Notes: generated by a model from the letters alone, not told the origin. Counted from the stretch's first letter, positions 48,029 through 57,481 are shown. The stretch: DNA of 64,000 bases from Nitrospira sp. (GCA_028819435.1 JAPPLK010000106.1:27329-91328), one strand, 5' to 3'. Made by a program: numbers and translations.

Positions 48029-48047
48029 AGGAGCCTCTGATTTATTG
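48029..48047 (+). repeat. AGGAACCTCTGATT repeat (family I), copy 6
   Basis: AGGAGCCTCTGATTTATTG, starting 26 bases before the lpd start codon and right after the gcvH stop. Confidence 0.6.
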
Positions 48048-48054
48048 TTCCTTA

Positions 48055-49458
48055 ATGCCTTCTCCTCGACATATTGCCATTCTTGGCGCCGGTCCCGGTG
48101 GCTACGTGGCGGCTATTCGCGCGGCCCAACTCGGGGCCAGGGTGACGGTTATCGAAAACCGGGCACTGGGCGGTGTGTGCCTGAATTGGGGCTGCATCCC
48201 CAGCAAGGCATTGTTGTCGGTCGTCGAATTGGGCGAAAAATTGAAAAAGGCGCATGAGCTTGGCCTGCAACTTTCTCAGCCTCCGACCTATGTTCCGTCA
48301 CAAATGGTGGAGAGAAAAAACCGGGTCGTGGGTGGACTGGTCAAGGGCATTGCCACGTTGTTGAAACACTGGGGTGTATCACACGTCGAAGGGACTGGGC
48401 GACTGGTGAATGACCGGACACTGCAGGTGTCTCTTGCGGATGGCACTGAAACCTCTATTCAGGCGGATGGCATTATCATCGCGACGGGTTCGTCATCGCC
48501 CGCCCTTCCGATGTTTCCCGTGGATGGACGTGACATCATGACGAGCCAGGAAGCCTTGGAGATACCGCGAGTGCCCGAGCGATTGCTCATCGTCGGCGGA
48601 GGAGTTGAAGGGTGTGAGTTTGCTTCCTTGTACGCCGGGTTGGGTTCGCACGTGACGGTGGTGGAAATGATGTCCCGTTTATTGCCGCTGGAAGATGAAG
48701 AGATTTCGGCGTTTATTGAACGTGAGTTGAAAAAGCGTCACGTGCGAATCATGGCCGGAAATTCGGTGAAGTCCGTTGCAAGGACGGACACGGGAATAAG
48801 CACGGAATTGGCTGACGGAGAACAGTTGGCTTGCGACGCGATCCTGGTCTCGGTGGGCCGTCGCTGTAATACCGACGGAATCGGGTTGAACGAAGTTGGC
48901 GTGAAACTCGGAGACAAAGGGGCGATTGCAGTCAACGATCACCTGGAGACAAACGTGCCTGGGGTGTATGCCGTTGGTGACGTCGTCGGAAAGGCCATGT
49001 TGGCGCACGTCGCGTCGGCGCAGGGTAAAATTGCCGTGGACAACGTCATGGGGAACGTGAAAACCATGAACTATGACGTGGTGCCGGCCGGTATCTTTAC
49101 GCTGCCGGAAATTGGGCGGGTTGGCTTGACCGAAGGGCAAATTCGTGAACGAGGCATTGCCCCCAAAATCGGGCGCTATCGGTATCATGCCTTGGGTAAG
49201 GCCCATGCCGTTGGTGATACCGTGGGTTTGGTGAAAATCCTGGCTGACCCGCAAACGGATCGGGTGCTGGGGGCGCATTTGGTTGGAGCCCATGCGGCGG
49301 ACTTGGTCCATGAAGCGGCACTGGCCATGCAGTTGAATGCCAAAGCCCGGGACGTGGCCGATATGATTCATGCCCATCCCACTCACGCCGAAGCCTTGAT
49401 GGAGTCATTTGAGGACGTCGAAGGCATGGCGATTCACCAAGCCAGGAAACGGTCCTGA
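48055..49458 (+). CDS. lpd: Dihydrolipoamide dehydrogenase
   Basis: FAD enzyme of 467 residues that re-oxidises lipoyl groups with NAD. ILGAGPGGYVAAIRAAQLGA at the N-terminus, the redox disulfide Cys42/Cys47 in GGVCLNWGCIPSKAL, NAD motif LIVGGGVEGCEFASLYAGLG, and the C-terminal HAHPTHAEALMESF with the catalytic His-Glu pair. It follows gcvH, the likely partner. The stop overlaps the next start (TGATG). No clear ribosome binding site; a family I repeat lies in the leader. Confidence 0.95.
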   Translation: MPSPRHIAILGAGPGGYVAAIRAAQLGARVTVIENRALGGVCLNWGCIPSKALLSVVELGEKLKKAHELGLQLSQPPTYVPSQMVERKNRVVGGLVKGIATLLKHWGVSHVEGTGRLVNDRTLQVSLADGTETSIQADGIIIATGSSSPALPMFPVDGRDIMTSQEALEIPRVPERLLIVGGGVEGCEFASLYAGLGSHVTVVEMMSRLLPLEDEEISAFIERELKKRHVRIMAGNSVKSVARTDTGISTELADGEQLACDAILVSVGRRCNTDGIGLNEVGVKLGDKGAIAVNDHLETNVPGVYAVGDVVGKAMLAHVASAQGKIAVDNVMGNVKTMNYDVVPAGIFTLPEIGRVGLTEGQIRERGIAPKIGRYRYHALGKAHAVGDTVGLVKILADPQTDRVLGAHLVGAHAADLVHEAALAMQLNAKARDVADMIHAHPTHAEALMESFEDVEGMAIHQARKRS

Positions 49459-49886
49459 TGACGGGGTGGTCGATCAGAAAATATCCGACGGTATTCTCAT
49501 TCGGAGTCAAACTCCTGCTTCTTTCCGGGGCCATGGGGGTTCTGTCTTTTGTGGGTTTACTGGAAAGTCCGTCCCAACCTGCTCCATCCGATGCCTTGTC
49601 CGTGCAGCAGGCTGATGCGTCGACGGGAGATTCTTCCCAATCGTCACCCGTGAGAGTTGCGGACGTTGGTCGCGTTGACATGAATCGCGGTTCGGCTGAA
49701 GACTTACTTCATCTGCCGGGAATCGGGCCGGTGCTGGCTGAGCGCATCATCCGGTATCGCCGGGAGCATGGAAAGTTCGGCTCCATTCGTGATATTCAAA
49801 ACGTAAAAGGCATTGGCGAGAAACGGCTTGCGCAACTCGAGCCGTATATCCATATTGATGACCAAGCTCTTTCGCCCGACAAATAA
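49458..49886 (+). CDS. ComEA-like helix-hairpin-helix protein
   Basis: A 142-residue protein with one N-terminal membrane segment (FGVKLLLLSGAMGVLSFVGLL), a low-complexity linker, and two helix-hairpin-helix motifs at the C-terminus: MNRGSAEDLLHLPGIGPVLA and IQNVKGIGEKRLAQLEPYI. This is the layout of ComEA, the membrane DNA receptor of natural transformation. No other competence gene is nearby, so a role in DNA uptake is only suggested. It begins at the lpd stop (TGATG overlap). Confidence 0.85.
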   Translation: MTGWSIRKYPTVFSFGVKLLLLSGAMGVLSFVGLLESPSQPAPSDALSVQQADASTGDSSQSSPVRVADVGRVDMNRGSAEDLLHLPGIGPVLAERIIRYRREHGKFGSIRDIQNVKGIGEKRLAQLEPYIHIDDQALSPDK

Positions 49887-49913
49887 CACGTTGTTGCAGG
49901 GCACCGGAATCTG

Positions 49914-51137
49914 ATGTCAGATCGGGAATTGAAACGGCAGCTTGACCTGATTACGCGTGGCACCGTTGAGGTGATCCAACAGCGTGAGCTTGAGGACCGT
50001 CTCAAATTGTCGCTCAAGGAGGGGAGGCCCTTGCGGGTGAAGGCCGGGTTCGATCCCACCGCGCCGGACCTCCATCTCGGACATATCGTGCTCATCCAGA
50101 AACTCAGACATTTTCAGGAACTCGGGCATGAGGCGATCTTTTTGATTGGGGATTTTACCGGCATGATCGGTGATCCGACCGGGGTCTCCGAAACGAGGAA
50201 AGTGTTGAGCAAGGAACGGGTCCTGGCCAACGCCAAGACCTATGAGCGGCAGATTTTCAAGACGCTGGACGCCAAAAAGACGCGCGTGGAATTCAACAGT
50301 CGCTGGATGCAGGACATGCGGGCACAGGACGTCATCGAATTATGTTCGCATTATAATTTGGCGCGCATGTTGGAACGGGACGACTTTTCCAAACGTTACC
50401 GGGAGCAGAAACCCATCGGCGTTCATGAATTTTTATATCCGCTGGTCCAGGGGTATGATTCCGTGGCGCTCGAGGCTGACGTCGAACTGGGCGGCACCGA
50501 TCAGACGTTCAATTTGCTCGTTGGACGCGATCTCCAGCGCAATTGGGGCCAGGTCCCCCAAGTGGTCATCACGATGCCGCTCCTGGAAGGGACGGACGGC
50601 GTGCGAAAGATGAGCAAGAGTTTCGGAAACTTCATCGCCTTGGAAGACGAACCCTCGGACATGTTCGGCAAGATCATGTCGATCAGCGACGACCTGATGT
50701 TCCGGTACTATGAACTGCTGACCTCCGAAGACCTTGGTGCGGTCAAGCAACGCCATCCCAAGGAGGCGAAGCTGGACTTGGCGGGAGCCATGGTGTCCCG
50801 GTATCACGGCGAGGAGGCCGCACGACAAGCCAAGGAGGACTTTGAGCAGAAGTTTCGCAAGCGGGGATTTCCCGAGCAGCCCGACGTGACAGTCACGCTG
50901 ACGGCGGCGGATTTTTCAGACCCGGGAAGCCCTTCGATCGGGCTGGTGGATCTCCTCATGCGAACGGGCTTGTTGCCCAGCAAGGCGGAAGTGCGTCGCT
51001 TGATCGCGCAAGGCGCCGTTACGATCAACCAGGAACGCTGTCAGGAGGGCAATGCGGTTTTGCCGTTGCAGTCGAACGAGTCATATCAAGTAAAAATCGG
51101 CAAACGGAAATATGCGCTGGTACAGGTCCGGCTATAG
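49914..51137 (+). CDS. tyrS: Tyrosyl-tRNA synthetase
   Basis: Class I aminoacyl-tRNA synthetase of 407 residues. The HIGH motif reads HLGH in [19 protein letters not shown]; the KMSKS motif is in [14 protein letters not shown]. The C-terminal S4-like RNA-binding domain ([20 protein letters not shown]) is present. The spacing of motifs matches the TyrZ-like/short-insert bacterial group. Its TAG stop codon (51135-51137) is the first three bases of a 26-base palindrome. Confidence 0.95.
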   Translation: MSDRELKRQLDLITRGTVEVIQQRELEDRLKLSLKEGRPLRVKAGFDPTAPDLHLGHIVLIQKLRHFQELGHEAIFLIGDFTGMIGDPTGVSETRKVLSKERVLANAKTYERQIFKTLDAKKTRVEFNSRWMQDMRAQDVIELCSHYNLARMLERDDFSKRYREQKPIGVHEFLYPLVQGYDSVALEADVELGGTDQTFNLLVGRDLQRNWGQVPQVVITMPLLEGTDGVRKMSKSFGNFIALEDEPSDMFGKIMSISDDLMFRYYELLTSEDLGAVKQRHPKEAKLDLAGAMVSRYHGEEAARQAKEDFEQKFRKRGFPEQPDVTVTLTAADFSDPGSPSIGLVDLLMRTGLLPSKAEVRRLIAQGAVTINQERCQEGNAVLPLQSNESYQVKIGKRKYALVQVRL

Positions 51138-51160
51138 GGGCGACCGGCCAGTCGCCCCTA
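51135..51160. repeat. 26-bp palindrome on the tyrS stop codon
   Basis: TAGGGGCGACCGG followed by CCAGTCGCCCCTA, one mismatch from a perfect palindrome; nearly identical to the copy at 17897-17924. It is a strong hairpin directly at the end of tyrS, a possible terminator without a U-tract. Confidence 0.85.
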
Positions 51161-51176
51161 CGAACGCCAAGCAGTC

Positions 51177-51216
51177 ACCCTCACCCCAGCCCTCTCCCGT
51201 CAAGGGAGAGGGAGGA
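51177..51216. repeat. Family E repeat, single copy
   Basis: ACCCTCACCCCAGCCCTCTC then CCGTCAAGGGAGAGGGAGGA; an imperfect hairpin like the copies at 28923 and 63894. Confidence 0.75.
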
Positions 51217-51223
51217 GATCAGC

Positions 51224-51253
51224 TTGACTTGCTTTCCGAGCCCTGCCTAGAAT
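51224..51253 (+). promoter_or_regulatory. Promoter of tRNA-Gly (TTGACT-N18-TAGAAT)
   Basis: TTGACT at 51224-51229, 18 bases, TAGAAT at 51248-51253. Start of transcription near 51260, about 16 bases before the tRNA. Confidence 0.6.
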
Positions 51254-51275
51254 GAATTCCCTTCAATGACTGCGA

Positions 51276-51350
51276 GCGGGTGTAGCGCAGTGGTAGCGCA
51301 TCGGCTTCCCAAGCCGTTGGTCGGGAGTTCGAATCTCCTCACCCGCTCCA
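51276..51350 (+). tRNA. tRNA-Gly (anticodon CCC)
   Basis: A cloverleaf can be drawn: acceptor GCGGGTG paired with CACCCGC, D stem GCGC/GCGC, anticodon loop TTCCCAA with anticodon CCC at 51308-51310, T loop TTCGAAT, discriminator T and encoded CCA at 51348-51350. The outer pair of the anticodon stem is a T-T mismatch. It reads GGG codons. Confidence 0.93.
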
Positions 51351-51412
51351 ACTCTTTCCCACCAACTTTAATCAAATTTTCAAACAGAGCGTAACAAGGG
51401 ACTACCTACCGT

Positions 51413-51442
51413 TTGCCGATGGTTTCGGAAAGGCGGTATCAT
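51413..51442 (+). promoter_or_regulatory. Possible promoter of the RND efflux operon
   Basis: TTGCCG at 51413-51418, 18 bases, TATCAT at 51437-51442; the predicted leader is about 38 bases and includes AGGAGA before ATG 51487. A weak match, so only a candidate. Confidence 0.35.
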
Positions 51443-51486
51443 AGAGGCACCGCATTCGAGACACGTGGTTTTTTTATAGGAGAATT

Positions 51487-52710
51487 ATGGAACGGTCGAT
51501 CAAATTATTCTTGAGGAGTCTTCTGCTTCCGCTGGTTGGGTTGACTGCCTGCCAACAGGAGGGAGGTCCGCCGCCTGCGCCGCCGACCCCTGAAGTGAAG
51601 GTCATGACCATTGTCGCCAAGACCATCCCCGATGAAGTGGAATTCATTGGTCAGACTCAGTCTTTCCGTCCGGTCGAGATTCGGTCGCAGGTCACGGGCA
51701 TGATCAGGAAAGTCTTTTTTGTCGAAGGTCGTGACGTGAAAAAAGGCGAGAAGCTGTACCTGATCGATCCCGTACCTTTTAAGGCGTCGGTCGCCAGTGC
51801 CAAGGGTCGAGTCGGGCAGGCTCTCGCTCGATTGGCACAGGCGCGCGCGGAGTTGGCGCGGGTCAGACCGTTGCTGGCCGAGCAAGCCGTGAGCCAAAAA
51901 GACGTCGATGACGCCATTGCAGAAAAACTTGGAGCGGAAGCCGCGCTGGTGACGGCAAAGGGCGATTGGGAAAAAGCGACGTTCGATCTGAAGAACACGC
52001 TCATTGTTGCGCCGGTGGCGGGACGACCCGAGCGAAGCCGATTGTATGAGGGACGTCTGGTTTCGGCTCAAACCGACCTGCTCACGAGCATCCACCAAAT
52101 GGATCCGATGTACGTCAACGTCAATATACCGGAAAGTTACATTCTGCGGCGGCAACGGGAATTAGCCGCCCATCGCGTGGAACGGCCCGATCTGTTTCAA
52201 CTGAAAGGGATGATGATCATGGCTGACGGAACCACCTATCCACACGAAGGCACTATGGATTTTGCGGGGATACAATTTCGCTCCGAAACGGACTCCCTCT
52301 CGGCACGCTTCAAATTTCCCAATACGCGCCAGCGCATGTTTCCCGGAGACCGGGACAACCGTCCTCTCTATTCTCTCTTTCCGGGACAGTTCGTCAAAAT
52401 TCGGGTTCGGGGGTACATGCGAAAAGACGCGATATTGGTTCCCCAGCGGGCCGTCCAGCAAGGCCCCAAAGGTCTCTTTGTGTACGTCGTGAACGGCGAA
52501 GACAAGGTGGAATTCCGCGCGGTCACGGCCAGCTCCTGGCATGGCCAGGAATGGCTCATTGAAGATGGGGTTCACGCAGGAGACCGGGTTGTCGTCGAAG
52601 GGTTCCATCGTATTCGACCCGGAGCGCACGTCAAATCCATGCCCTATCAGCCGGTGTCCTCACCTTCGGATGCCCCTGATTCTGAGCCAGCCCCGCGAGA
52701 GAAAGCGTGA
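51487..52710 (+). CDS. RND efflux system, periplasmic adaptor lipoprotein
   Basis: A 407-residue AcrA/MexA-type adaptor. Signal with lipobox GLTAC (Cys22), a Pro-rich linker, the lipoyl-like halves (VEIRSQVTGMIRKVFFVEGR and LKNTLIVAPVAG), a helical hairpin (ALARLAQARAELARVRPLL) and a beta-barrel/membrane-proximal part (VLVPQRAVQQGPKG-like DAILVPQRAVQQGPKGLFVY). AGGAGA precedes the start. The stop overlaps the start of the pump gene (GTGA). It links the inner-membrane pump to the outer-membrane channel. Confidence 0.93.
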   Translation: MERSIKLFLRSLLLPLVGLTACQQEGGPPPAPPTPEVKVMTIVAKTIPDEVEFIGQTQSFRPVEIRSQVTGMIRKVFFVEGRDVKKGEKLYLIDPVPFKASVASAKGRVGQALARLAQARAELARVRPLLAEQAVSQKDVDDAIAEKLGAEAALVTAKGDWEKATFDLKNTLIVAPVAGRPERSRLYEGRLVSAQTDLLTSIHQMDPMYVNVNIPESYILRRQRELAAHRVERPDLFQLKGMMIMADGTTYPHEGTMDFAGIQFRSETDSLSARFKFPNTRQRMFPGDRDNRPLYSLFPGQFVKIRVRGYMRKDAILVPQRAVQQGPKGLFVYVVNGEDKVEFRAVTASSWHGQEWLIEDGVHAGDRVVVEGFHRIRPGAHVKSMPYQPVSSPSDAPDSEPAPREKA

Positions 52711-55700
52711 GTGCCCATTTTTTTATCGACCGTCCCATCTTTGCGTCGGTGTTGTCGATCATCATCGTCGTGGTCGGCCTTGGGTCATTACGGATTTTGC
52801 CCGTCGCGCAGTTTCCGCAGATCACGCCGCCGATGGTGCAAATCGACGCGGACTATCCCGGTGCCAGCGCCGAGGTCGTGGCCGAATCCGTCGCACGGCC
52901 GATAGAAGTCCAACTTCCGGGAATCGACAACCTGCTGTATTACGATTCCACAAGTACCAACGACGGTCACATGACCATGCGACTCACGTTTGAAATCGGG
53001 ACGGACGTGGATATCGCCCAGGTCCAAACGCAAAACCGGCAACGGCTCGCCGAACCACAATTGCCGGATGAAGTCATTCGCCAGGGTATCACGGTCAAAA
53101 AGACTTCACCGAGTCTTCTGGCGGTCGTGGCGTTGAGTTCCTCCGATCCCAAACATGACACGGTGTTTCTTTCCAATTATGCCGTGTTGCGAATGATCGA
53201 TAGCCTCAAACGATTGCCCGGAGTGGGAGACGCCTTCGTGTACGGCGAGCAAAATTACGCCATGCGCGTCATTCTCGATCCCATTCGCATGGCCCAGCTC
53301 GATCTCACGCCAACGGATATTGCAAACGTCGTTCGTGAGCAAAATCGCGATTTTCCGGCCGGACGCGTTGGTCGGGAACCCGCGCCTCAAGGGACTCAAC
53401 TGACCATTCCGATTATCACACAAGGCCGTATGAGCGACGTCGAGGACTTCGAGAACATGATCGTTCGAGCCTATCCCGACGGCTCCATGGTCTATTTGCG
53501 AGACGTCGCCCGCGTCGAACTGGGAGCGCAATCCTACAACCTTCAAGCACGATGGAACAGCAGACCCAATACGTTTCTCCTCACGTTTCTTTCTCCGGGG
53601 GCGAACGCGCTGGACACGGTGAACCGGGTTAAAAAGGAGATGGAACGACTCGCCCGGCAGTTCCCCGCGGGCGTGTCCTACGATATTCCCTATAACACGA
53701 CGAAATTCATCGAGATCTCCATCAGGGAAGTGGTGAAAACCCTCATGGAAGCGATGGCGCTGGTGATTTTGGTCGTGTTCCTGTTTTTGCAAAGCTGGCG
53801 TGCGACGCTCATTCCGGCCGTCGCCGTTCCGGTTTCCCTGATCGGCACGTTTGCCGGATTGGCGGTTTTGGATTTTTCAATCAACACGTTGACCCTGTTC
53901 GGCATGGTCCTGGCCATAGGCATTGTGGTCGATGACGCCATTATCGTCGTGGAAAACGTTGAACGACACATGACCAAAGGCGGCCTGTCAAGAAGAGACG
54001 CCGTCAAGCAGGCCATGACCGAAGTGACGGGACCGGTGATCGCGAGTGTACTCGTCCTGTCCGCGGTGTTTGTGCCCGTTGGATTTCTCGGAGGAATCAC
54101 GGGTGAATTGTACAAACAATTTGCGGTCACCATTGCGCTGTCCGTGATCATCTCCGGGCTCGTGGCGCTGACGTTGAGTCCCGCCCTCTGCGCCACGGTG
54201 TTAAAATCCGGTCATCGCCACGCCAGGGGGAGGTGGAGGTTGTTCAACCAATCGTTCGATTGGACGCAAAATTTCTACGTCGGCACGGTGAGACGCATCC
54301 TGCCGCGTCCAGGCATGTTTTTCGGCATGTTTGCCGTGCTCGTATTCTGCGCGTGGGGATTATTTCAGAACGTCCCTGAAAGTTTCCTCCCGGATGAAGA
54401 TCAGGGCTACTTCATCACCATCGTTCAACTGCCCGACGGCGCGTCAAAAGAGCGAACGCTCAAAGTGGTTGAAAAAGTCGAGCGGTACTTTCAGGCGGTC
54501 CCCGAGGTGCATTCAACCGATACGCTGGTTGGCCAAAACTTTGTGTTCAATACCCGTGGCACGAATCAAGCCACGATGTTTATACCCCTCCACCCTTGGG
54601 ACAAACGTCCGGAAGCCCGCCAACGGGCCCAGTCTTTGATCGGGGCCGCCTTTCAAAAATTTGCCGAAATCCCCGAAGCCCTGGTTTTGGCGTTCAATCC
54701 TCCGGCTATCATGGGATTGGGCGCTACCGGCGGCTTTTCACTCCAGCTCCAGGACCCCAGTGGGGGCGATTTCGCCGAGTTTGCCGAGGTCGCGCAGGAA
54801 TTCGTGACAAAAGCCATACAGCATCCTGCTATCGCTTTTGCGGGTACCAGTTTTCGCGTCAGTGCTTCCCGACTGTATGCCCACGTGGACCGTGATCACG
54901 CCAAAGCTCTCGGTGTCCCGATTTCCGACGTGTTCGATACCATGCAGGCCTACTTTGGAAACTTCTATATCAATGATTTCGTCAAATTCGGCCGCGTGTA
55001 TCGAGTCCAGACGGAAGCGCCCCCTCAATACCGTTCGACGCCGGAAGATATCAGCAAGATCTACATTCGCGCGCAGAACGGACCGGAAAGCAGCATGATC
55101 CCGTTGAGTACGGTGGTGACGACCGAATTTACCAGCGGTCCCGACCCGGTCACCCATTTCAACGGCTTCAACACGGCACTTGTGTTGGGAGGCGCGGCGC
55201 CGGGCTTCAGCTCGGGAGAAGCGCTCGCTGTACTGGACCAAGTGGCGAATGAAGTGTTGGTTCCACGGGGGTATACGATTGACTGGAGTGGCATGTCTTT
55301 TCAGGAACGGTATGCGGGAGGACAAACCGGCATCGTGTTCGGCTTTGCACTCCTCATGGTTTTCCTGGTGTTGGCCGCTCTATACGAAAGCTGGTCCGTT
55401 CCGTTTGCAGTACTCTTTGCGGTCCCGTTCGGCGTGCTCGGCGCACTGAGCGCCGTGTGGGTGCGGGGCCTGGACAATGACATCTACTTTCAAATCGGAT
55501 TAGTGACGTTGATCGGCCTGGCCGCCAAGAATGCCATTTTGATCGTCGAATTTGCCAATAAACTCTACGAAGGCGGGCGCTCCCTGCCGGACGCGGCGCT
55601 CGAAGCGGCACGCCTGCGGTTTCGACCCATCGTGATGACGTCAATGGCGTTTATCCTGGGAGTGGTGCCTCTCGTGGTCGCTTCGGGAGCCGGCGCGGCG

Positions 55701-55880
55701 AGCCGCCATTCAATAGGGACGGGCGTGTTCGGCGGGATGTTGGCTGCCACGTTTTTAGCCATATTTTTCGTGCCGCTGTTCTTTGTGGTGATTCGAAAAC
55801 TCTTTGACCGTGGCAGCCGGTCTTTGCCTGGTGACGCGGGAGTCGAGAATCAGGGCGCGCCGGATCAGGGAGAATCCTGA
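52707..55880 (+). CDS. RND efflux system, inner membrane transporter (HAE1/AcrB type)
   Basis: A 1057-residue proton-driven multidrug pump with 12 expected membrane helices and two large periplasmic domains. N-terminus FFIDRPIFASVLSIIIVVVG and AQFPQITPPMVQIDADYPGA are hallmarks of the HAE1 group. The proton-relay aspartates are in GIVVDDAIIVVENVERH; the second half repeats the pattern (LIGLAAKNAILIVEFANKLY). Start GTG 52707 overlaps the adaptor gene by four bases. It exports hydrophobic compounds; the substrate is unknown, and no TetR-type regulator is next to the operon. Confidence 0.96.
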   Translation: MSAHFFIDRPIFASVLSIIIVVVGLGSLRILPVAQFPQITPPMVQIDADYPGASAEVVAESVARPIEVQLPGIDNLLYYDSTSTNDGHMTMRLTFEIGTDVDIAQVQTQNRQRLAEPQLPDEVIRQGITVKKTSPSLLAVVALSSSDPKHDTVFLSNYAVLRMIDSLKRLPGVGDAFVYGEQNYAMRVILDPIRMAQLDLTPTDIANVVREQNRDFPAGRVGREPAPQGTQLTIPIITQGRMSDVEDFENMIVRAYPDGSMVYLRDVARVELGAQSYNLQARWNSRPNTFLLTFLSPGANALDTVNRVKKEMERLARQFPAGVSYDIPYNTTKFIEISIREVVKTLMEAMALVILVVFLFLQSWRATLIPAVAVPVSLIGTFAGLAVLDFSINTLTLFGMVLAIGIVVDDAIIVVENVERHMTKGGLSRRDAVKQAMTEVTGPVIASVLVLSAVFVPVGFLGGITGELYKQFAVTIALSVIISGLVALTLSPALCATVLKSGHRHARGRWRLFNQSFDWTQNFYVGTVRRILPRPGMFFGMFAVLVFCAWGLFQNVPESFLPDEDQGYFITIVQLPDGASKERTLKVVEKVERYFQAVPEVHSTDTLVGQNFVFNTRGTNQATMFIPLHPWDKRPEARQRAQSLIGAAFQKFAEIPEALVLAFNPPAIMGLGATGGFSLQLQDPSGGDFAEFAEVAQEFVTKAIQHPAIAFAGTSFRVSASRLYAHVDRDHAKALGVPISDVFDTMQAYFGNFYINDFVKFGRVYRVQTEAPPQYRSTPEDISKIYIRAQNGPESSMIPLSTVVTTEFTSGPDPVTHFNGFNTALVLGGAAPGFSSGEALAVLDQVANEVLVPRGYTIDWSGMSFQERYAGGQTGIVFGFALLMVFLVLAALYESWSVPFAVLFAVPFGVLGALSAVWVRGLDNDIYFQIGLVTLIGLAAKNAILIVEFANKLYEGGRSLPDAALEAARLRFRPIVMTSMAFILGVVPLVVASGAGAASRHSIGTGVFGGMLAATFLAIFFVPLFFVVIRKLFDRGSRSLPGDAGVENQGAPDQGES

Positions 55881-55881
55881 C

Positions 55882-57276
55882 GTGGGTATTGTCCTCACCC
55901 TCCTTCTCTCCGGCTTGGTGAGCGCGTGCGCGCTGGGTCCTGATTACTCACGGCCCGACGTGCAAGTTTCGGAACAGTTTCGCATGGCGGAGGGGCCGGA
56001 CTCCTTGCCGTCTATTGCGAATCTTTCCTGGTGGGAGTTGTTGAAAGATCCGACGCTCCAGGAACTCATCAACGTCGCCCTGGCGGAAAACAAGGATCTG
56101 AAGCGGGCCGTATCGGCCATTGAGGAATTCGAGGCGAGGCTGGCTGCCGCGCGAACAAGCTTTATTCCGCAAGTGGAGGACAGTTCCAGGTTGCCGGCGC
56201 TGGGTCGAGCCGGAGGCTTTGCCCTGGACGGATTTCCCAGTGACTTCAGCTATTCCGTGCTGGGCAATTTGTCCTGGGAGCTTGACGTGTGGGGTCGTAT
56301 CCGCCGGTCAACGGAGGCCTCGCTTGCAGACCTCCTGGCCCGGGAAGAAAACCGGCGGGCGGTGGTCCTGGCATTGGTCAGTGGAGTGGCTCAAGCCTAT
56401 TTCGATCTGTTGCAATTCGACATGCAATTGGATATTGCGAAACGCACGCTGGAATCCTGGGAGGAATCGGTCAGAATTGCCAGTGCCCGCCTGCGAGGGG
56501 GGATCACCTCCAAGTTGGATGCGGATCAATTTGAGTCCGAGCGGGCGAATGCCGCGGCGCGGGTGGCCGAATTTGAGCGCAGGAGGATCCAGAAGGAAAA
56601 TGAGTTGAGCGTGTTACTTGGAAGCAATCCAACGCATATCAAACGGGGGGCATTATTGACGGAACAGGTGATGCCGCCCGAAGTGCCGGCCGGACTGCCT
56701 TCAGAGCTGCTTCAGCGCCGTCCGGATATTTTGCAGGCGGAACAAGGGTTGGCCGCGGCAACGGCCCGAATCGGAGTCGCAAAAGCGGCACGATTTCCAA
56801 GCGTGACCCTGACTGGCATTCTTGGAGTCGCCAGTCCCCGGTTATCGAACCTGTTTACCTCCGATGCGAGGTTCGGCGTCTCAGGTTTCAATTTCGCCGG
56901 ACCACTGCTGGACGCGAACGCTTTGGGCTTTCAGCAAGACGTAGCCGAGGCGCAGGCCAGACAGACTCTTGCGCAATACGAACAAACCATCCTTGTGGCT
57001 TTCAAAGAAGTGGAGGATGCGTTGGTAGCCGTTCAAACGGCGCGAGAACAGCGTCAAGCTCAAATAGAGCAGGTTGAGGCGTTACGTTCGGCATTACGGC
57101 TTGCGAATTTACGTTACCACGGGGGCGTGACAAGTTATATCGACGTGCTCATCGCCAAGCGGAATCTTTTCGACGCGGAATTATCCCTCACGGAAACCCA
57201 TCGCCTGCACCTGGTGTCGGTTGTCCAACTATATAAAGCCTTGGGTGGAGGATGGCCGGCAACTTCTGCCACTTGA
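55882..57276 (+). CDS. RND efflux system, outer membrane lipoprotein (NodT/OprM type)
   Basis: A 464-residue TolC-like channel. Lipobox LVSAC with Cys16, then ALGPDYSRPDVQVSEQFR, typical of NodT family lipoproteins. Two OEP domains: LINVALAENKDLKRAVSAIE and WELDVWGRIRRSTEASLADL, and the second half with RRPDILQAEQGLAAATARIG and NLRYHGGVTSYIDVLIAKRNL. GTG 55882, with AGGGAGA upstream, lies one base after the pump stop; the frame stays open into the pump gene. It completes the tripartite system. Confidence 0.93.
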   Translation: MGIVLTLLLSGLVSACALGPDYSRPDVQVSEQFRMAEGPDSLPSIANLSWWELLKDPTLQELINVALAENKDLKRAVSAIEEFEARLAAARTSFIPQVEDSSRLPALGRAGGFALDGFPSDFSYSVLGNLSWELDVWGRIRRSTEASLADLLAREENRRAVVLALVSGVAQAYFDLLQFDMQLDIAKRTLESWEESVRIASARLRGGITSKLDADQFESERANAAARVAEFERRRIQKENELSVLLGSNPTHIKRGALLTEQVMPPEVPAGLPSELLQRRPDILQAEQGLAAATARIGVAKAARFPSVTLTGILGVASPRLSNLFTSDARFGVSGFNFAGPLLDANALGFQQDVAEAQARQTLAQYEQTILVAFKEVEDALVAVQTAREQRQAQIEQVEALRSALRLANLRYHGGVTSYIDVLIAKRNLFDAELSLTETHRLHLVSVVQLYKALGGGWPATSAT

Positions 57277-57295
57277 AAACGGGAAGGCGGGGGAC

Positions 57296-57481
57296 TCAGG
57301 CGTGGCCGACTTGTCCGTTGTGATCGTCCGGGGGGTGTTCCATCGGATGGTCGATCAATGAATTCCCGCCAAATTCCTGTGCCATGAGGGAGCTGATCAC
57401 TTGATGGAGTCTGGAGTTCACCTCTTCCTCCGAGACGTGATCGGGGACTTGAATATTGAAAACAATTTGGACGTTTTTCAT
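57296..57481 (-). CDS. Small hypothetical protein (61 aa)
   Basis: MKNVQIVFNIQVPDHVSEEE is followed by VNSRLHQVISSLMAQEFGGN and a polar tail rich in His and Pro (DHPMEHPPDDHNGQ). AAGGAA lies 13 bases before ATG 57481; the longer frame upstream looks non-coding. It converges with the efflux channel gene, 19 bases apart. Unknown function. Confidence 0.55.
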   Translation of the reverse strand: MKNVQIVFNIQVPDHVSEEEVNSRLHQVISSLMAQEFGGNSLIDHPMEHPPDDHNGQVGHA

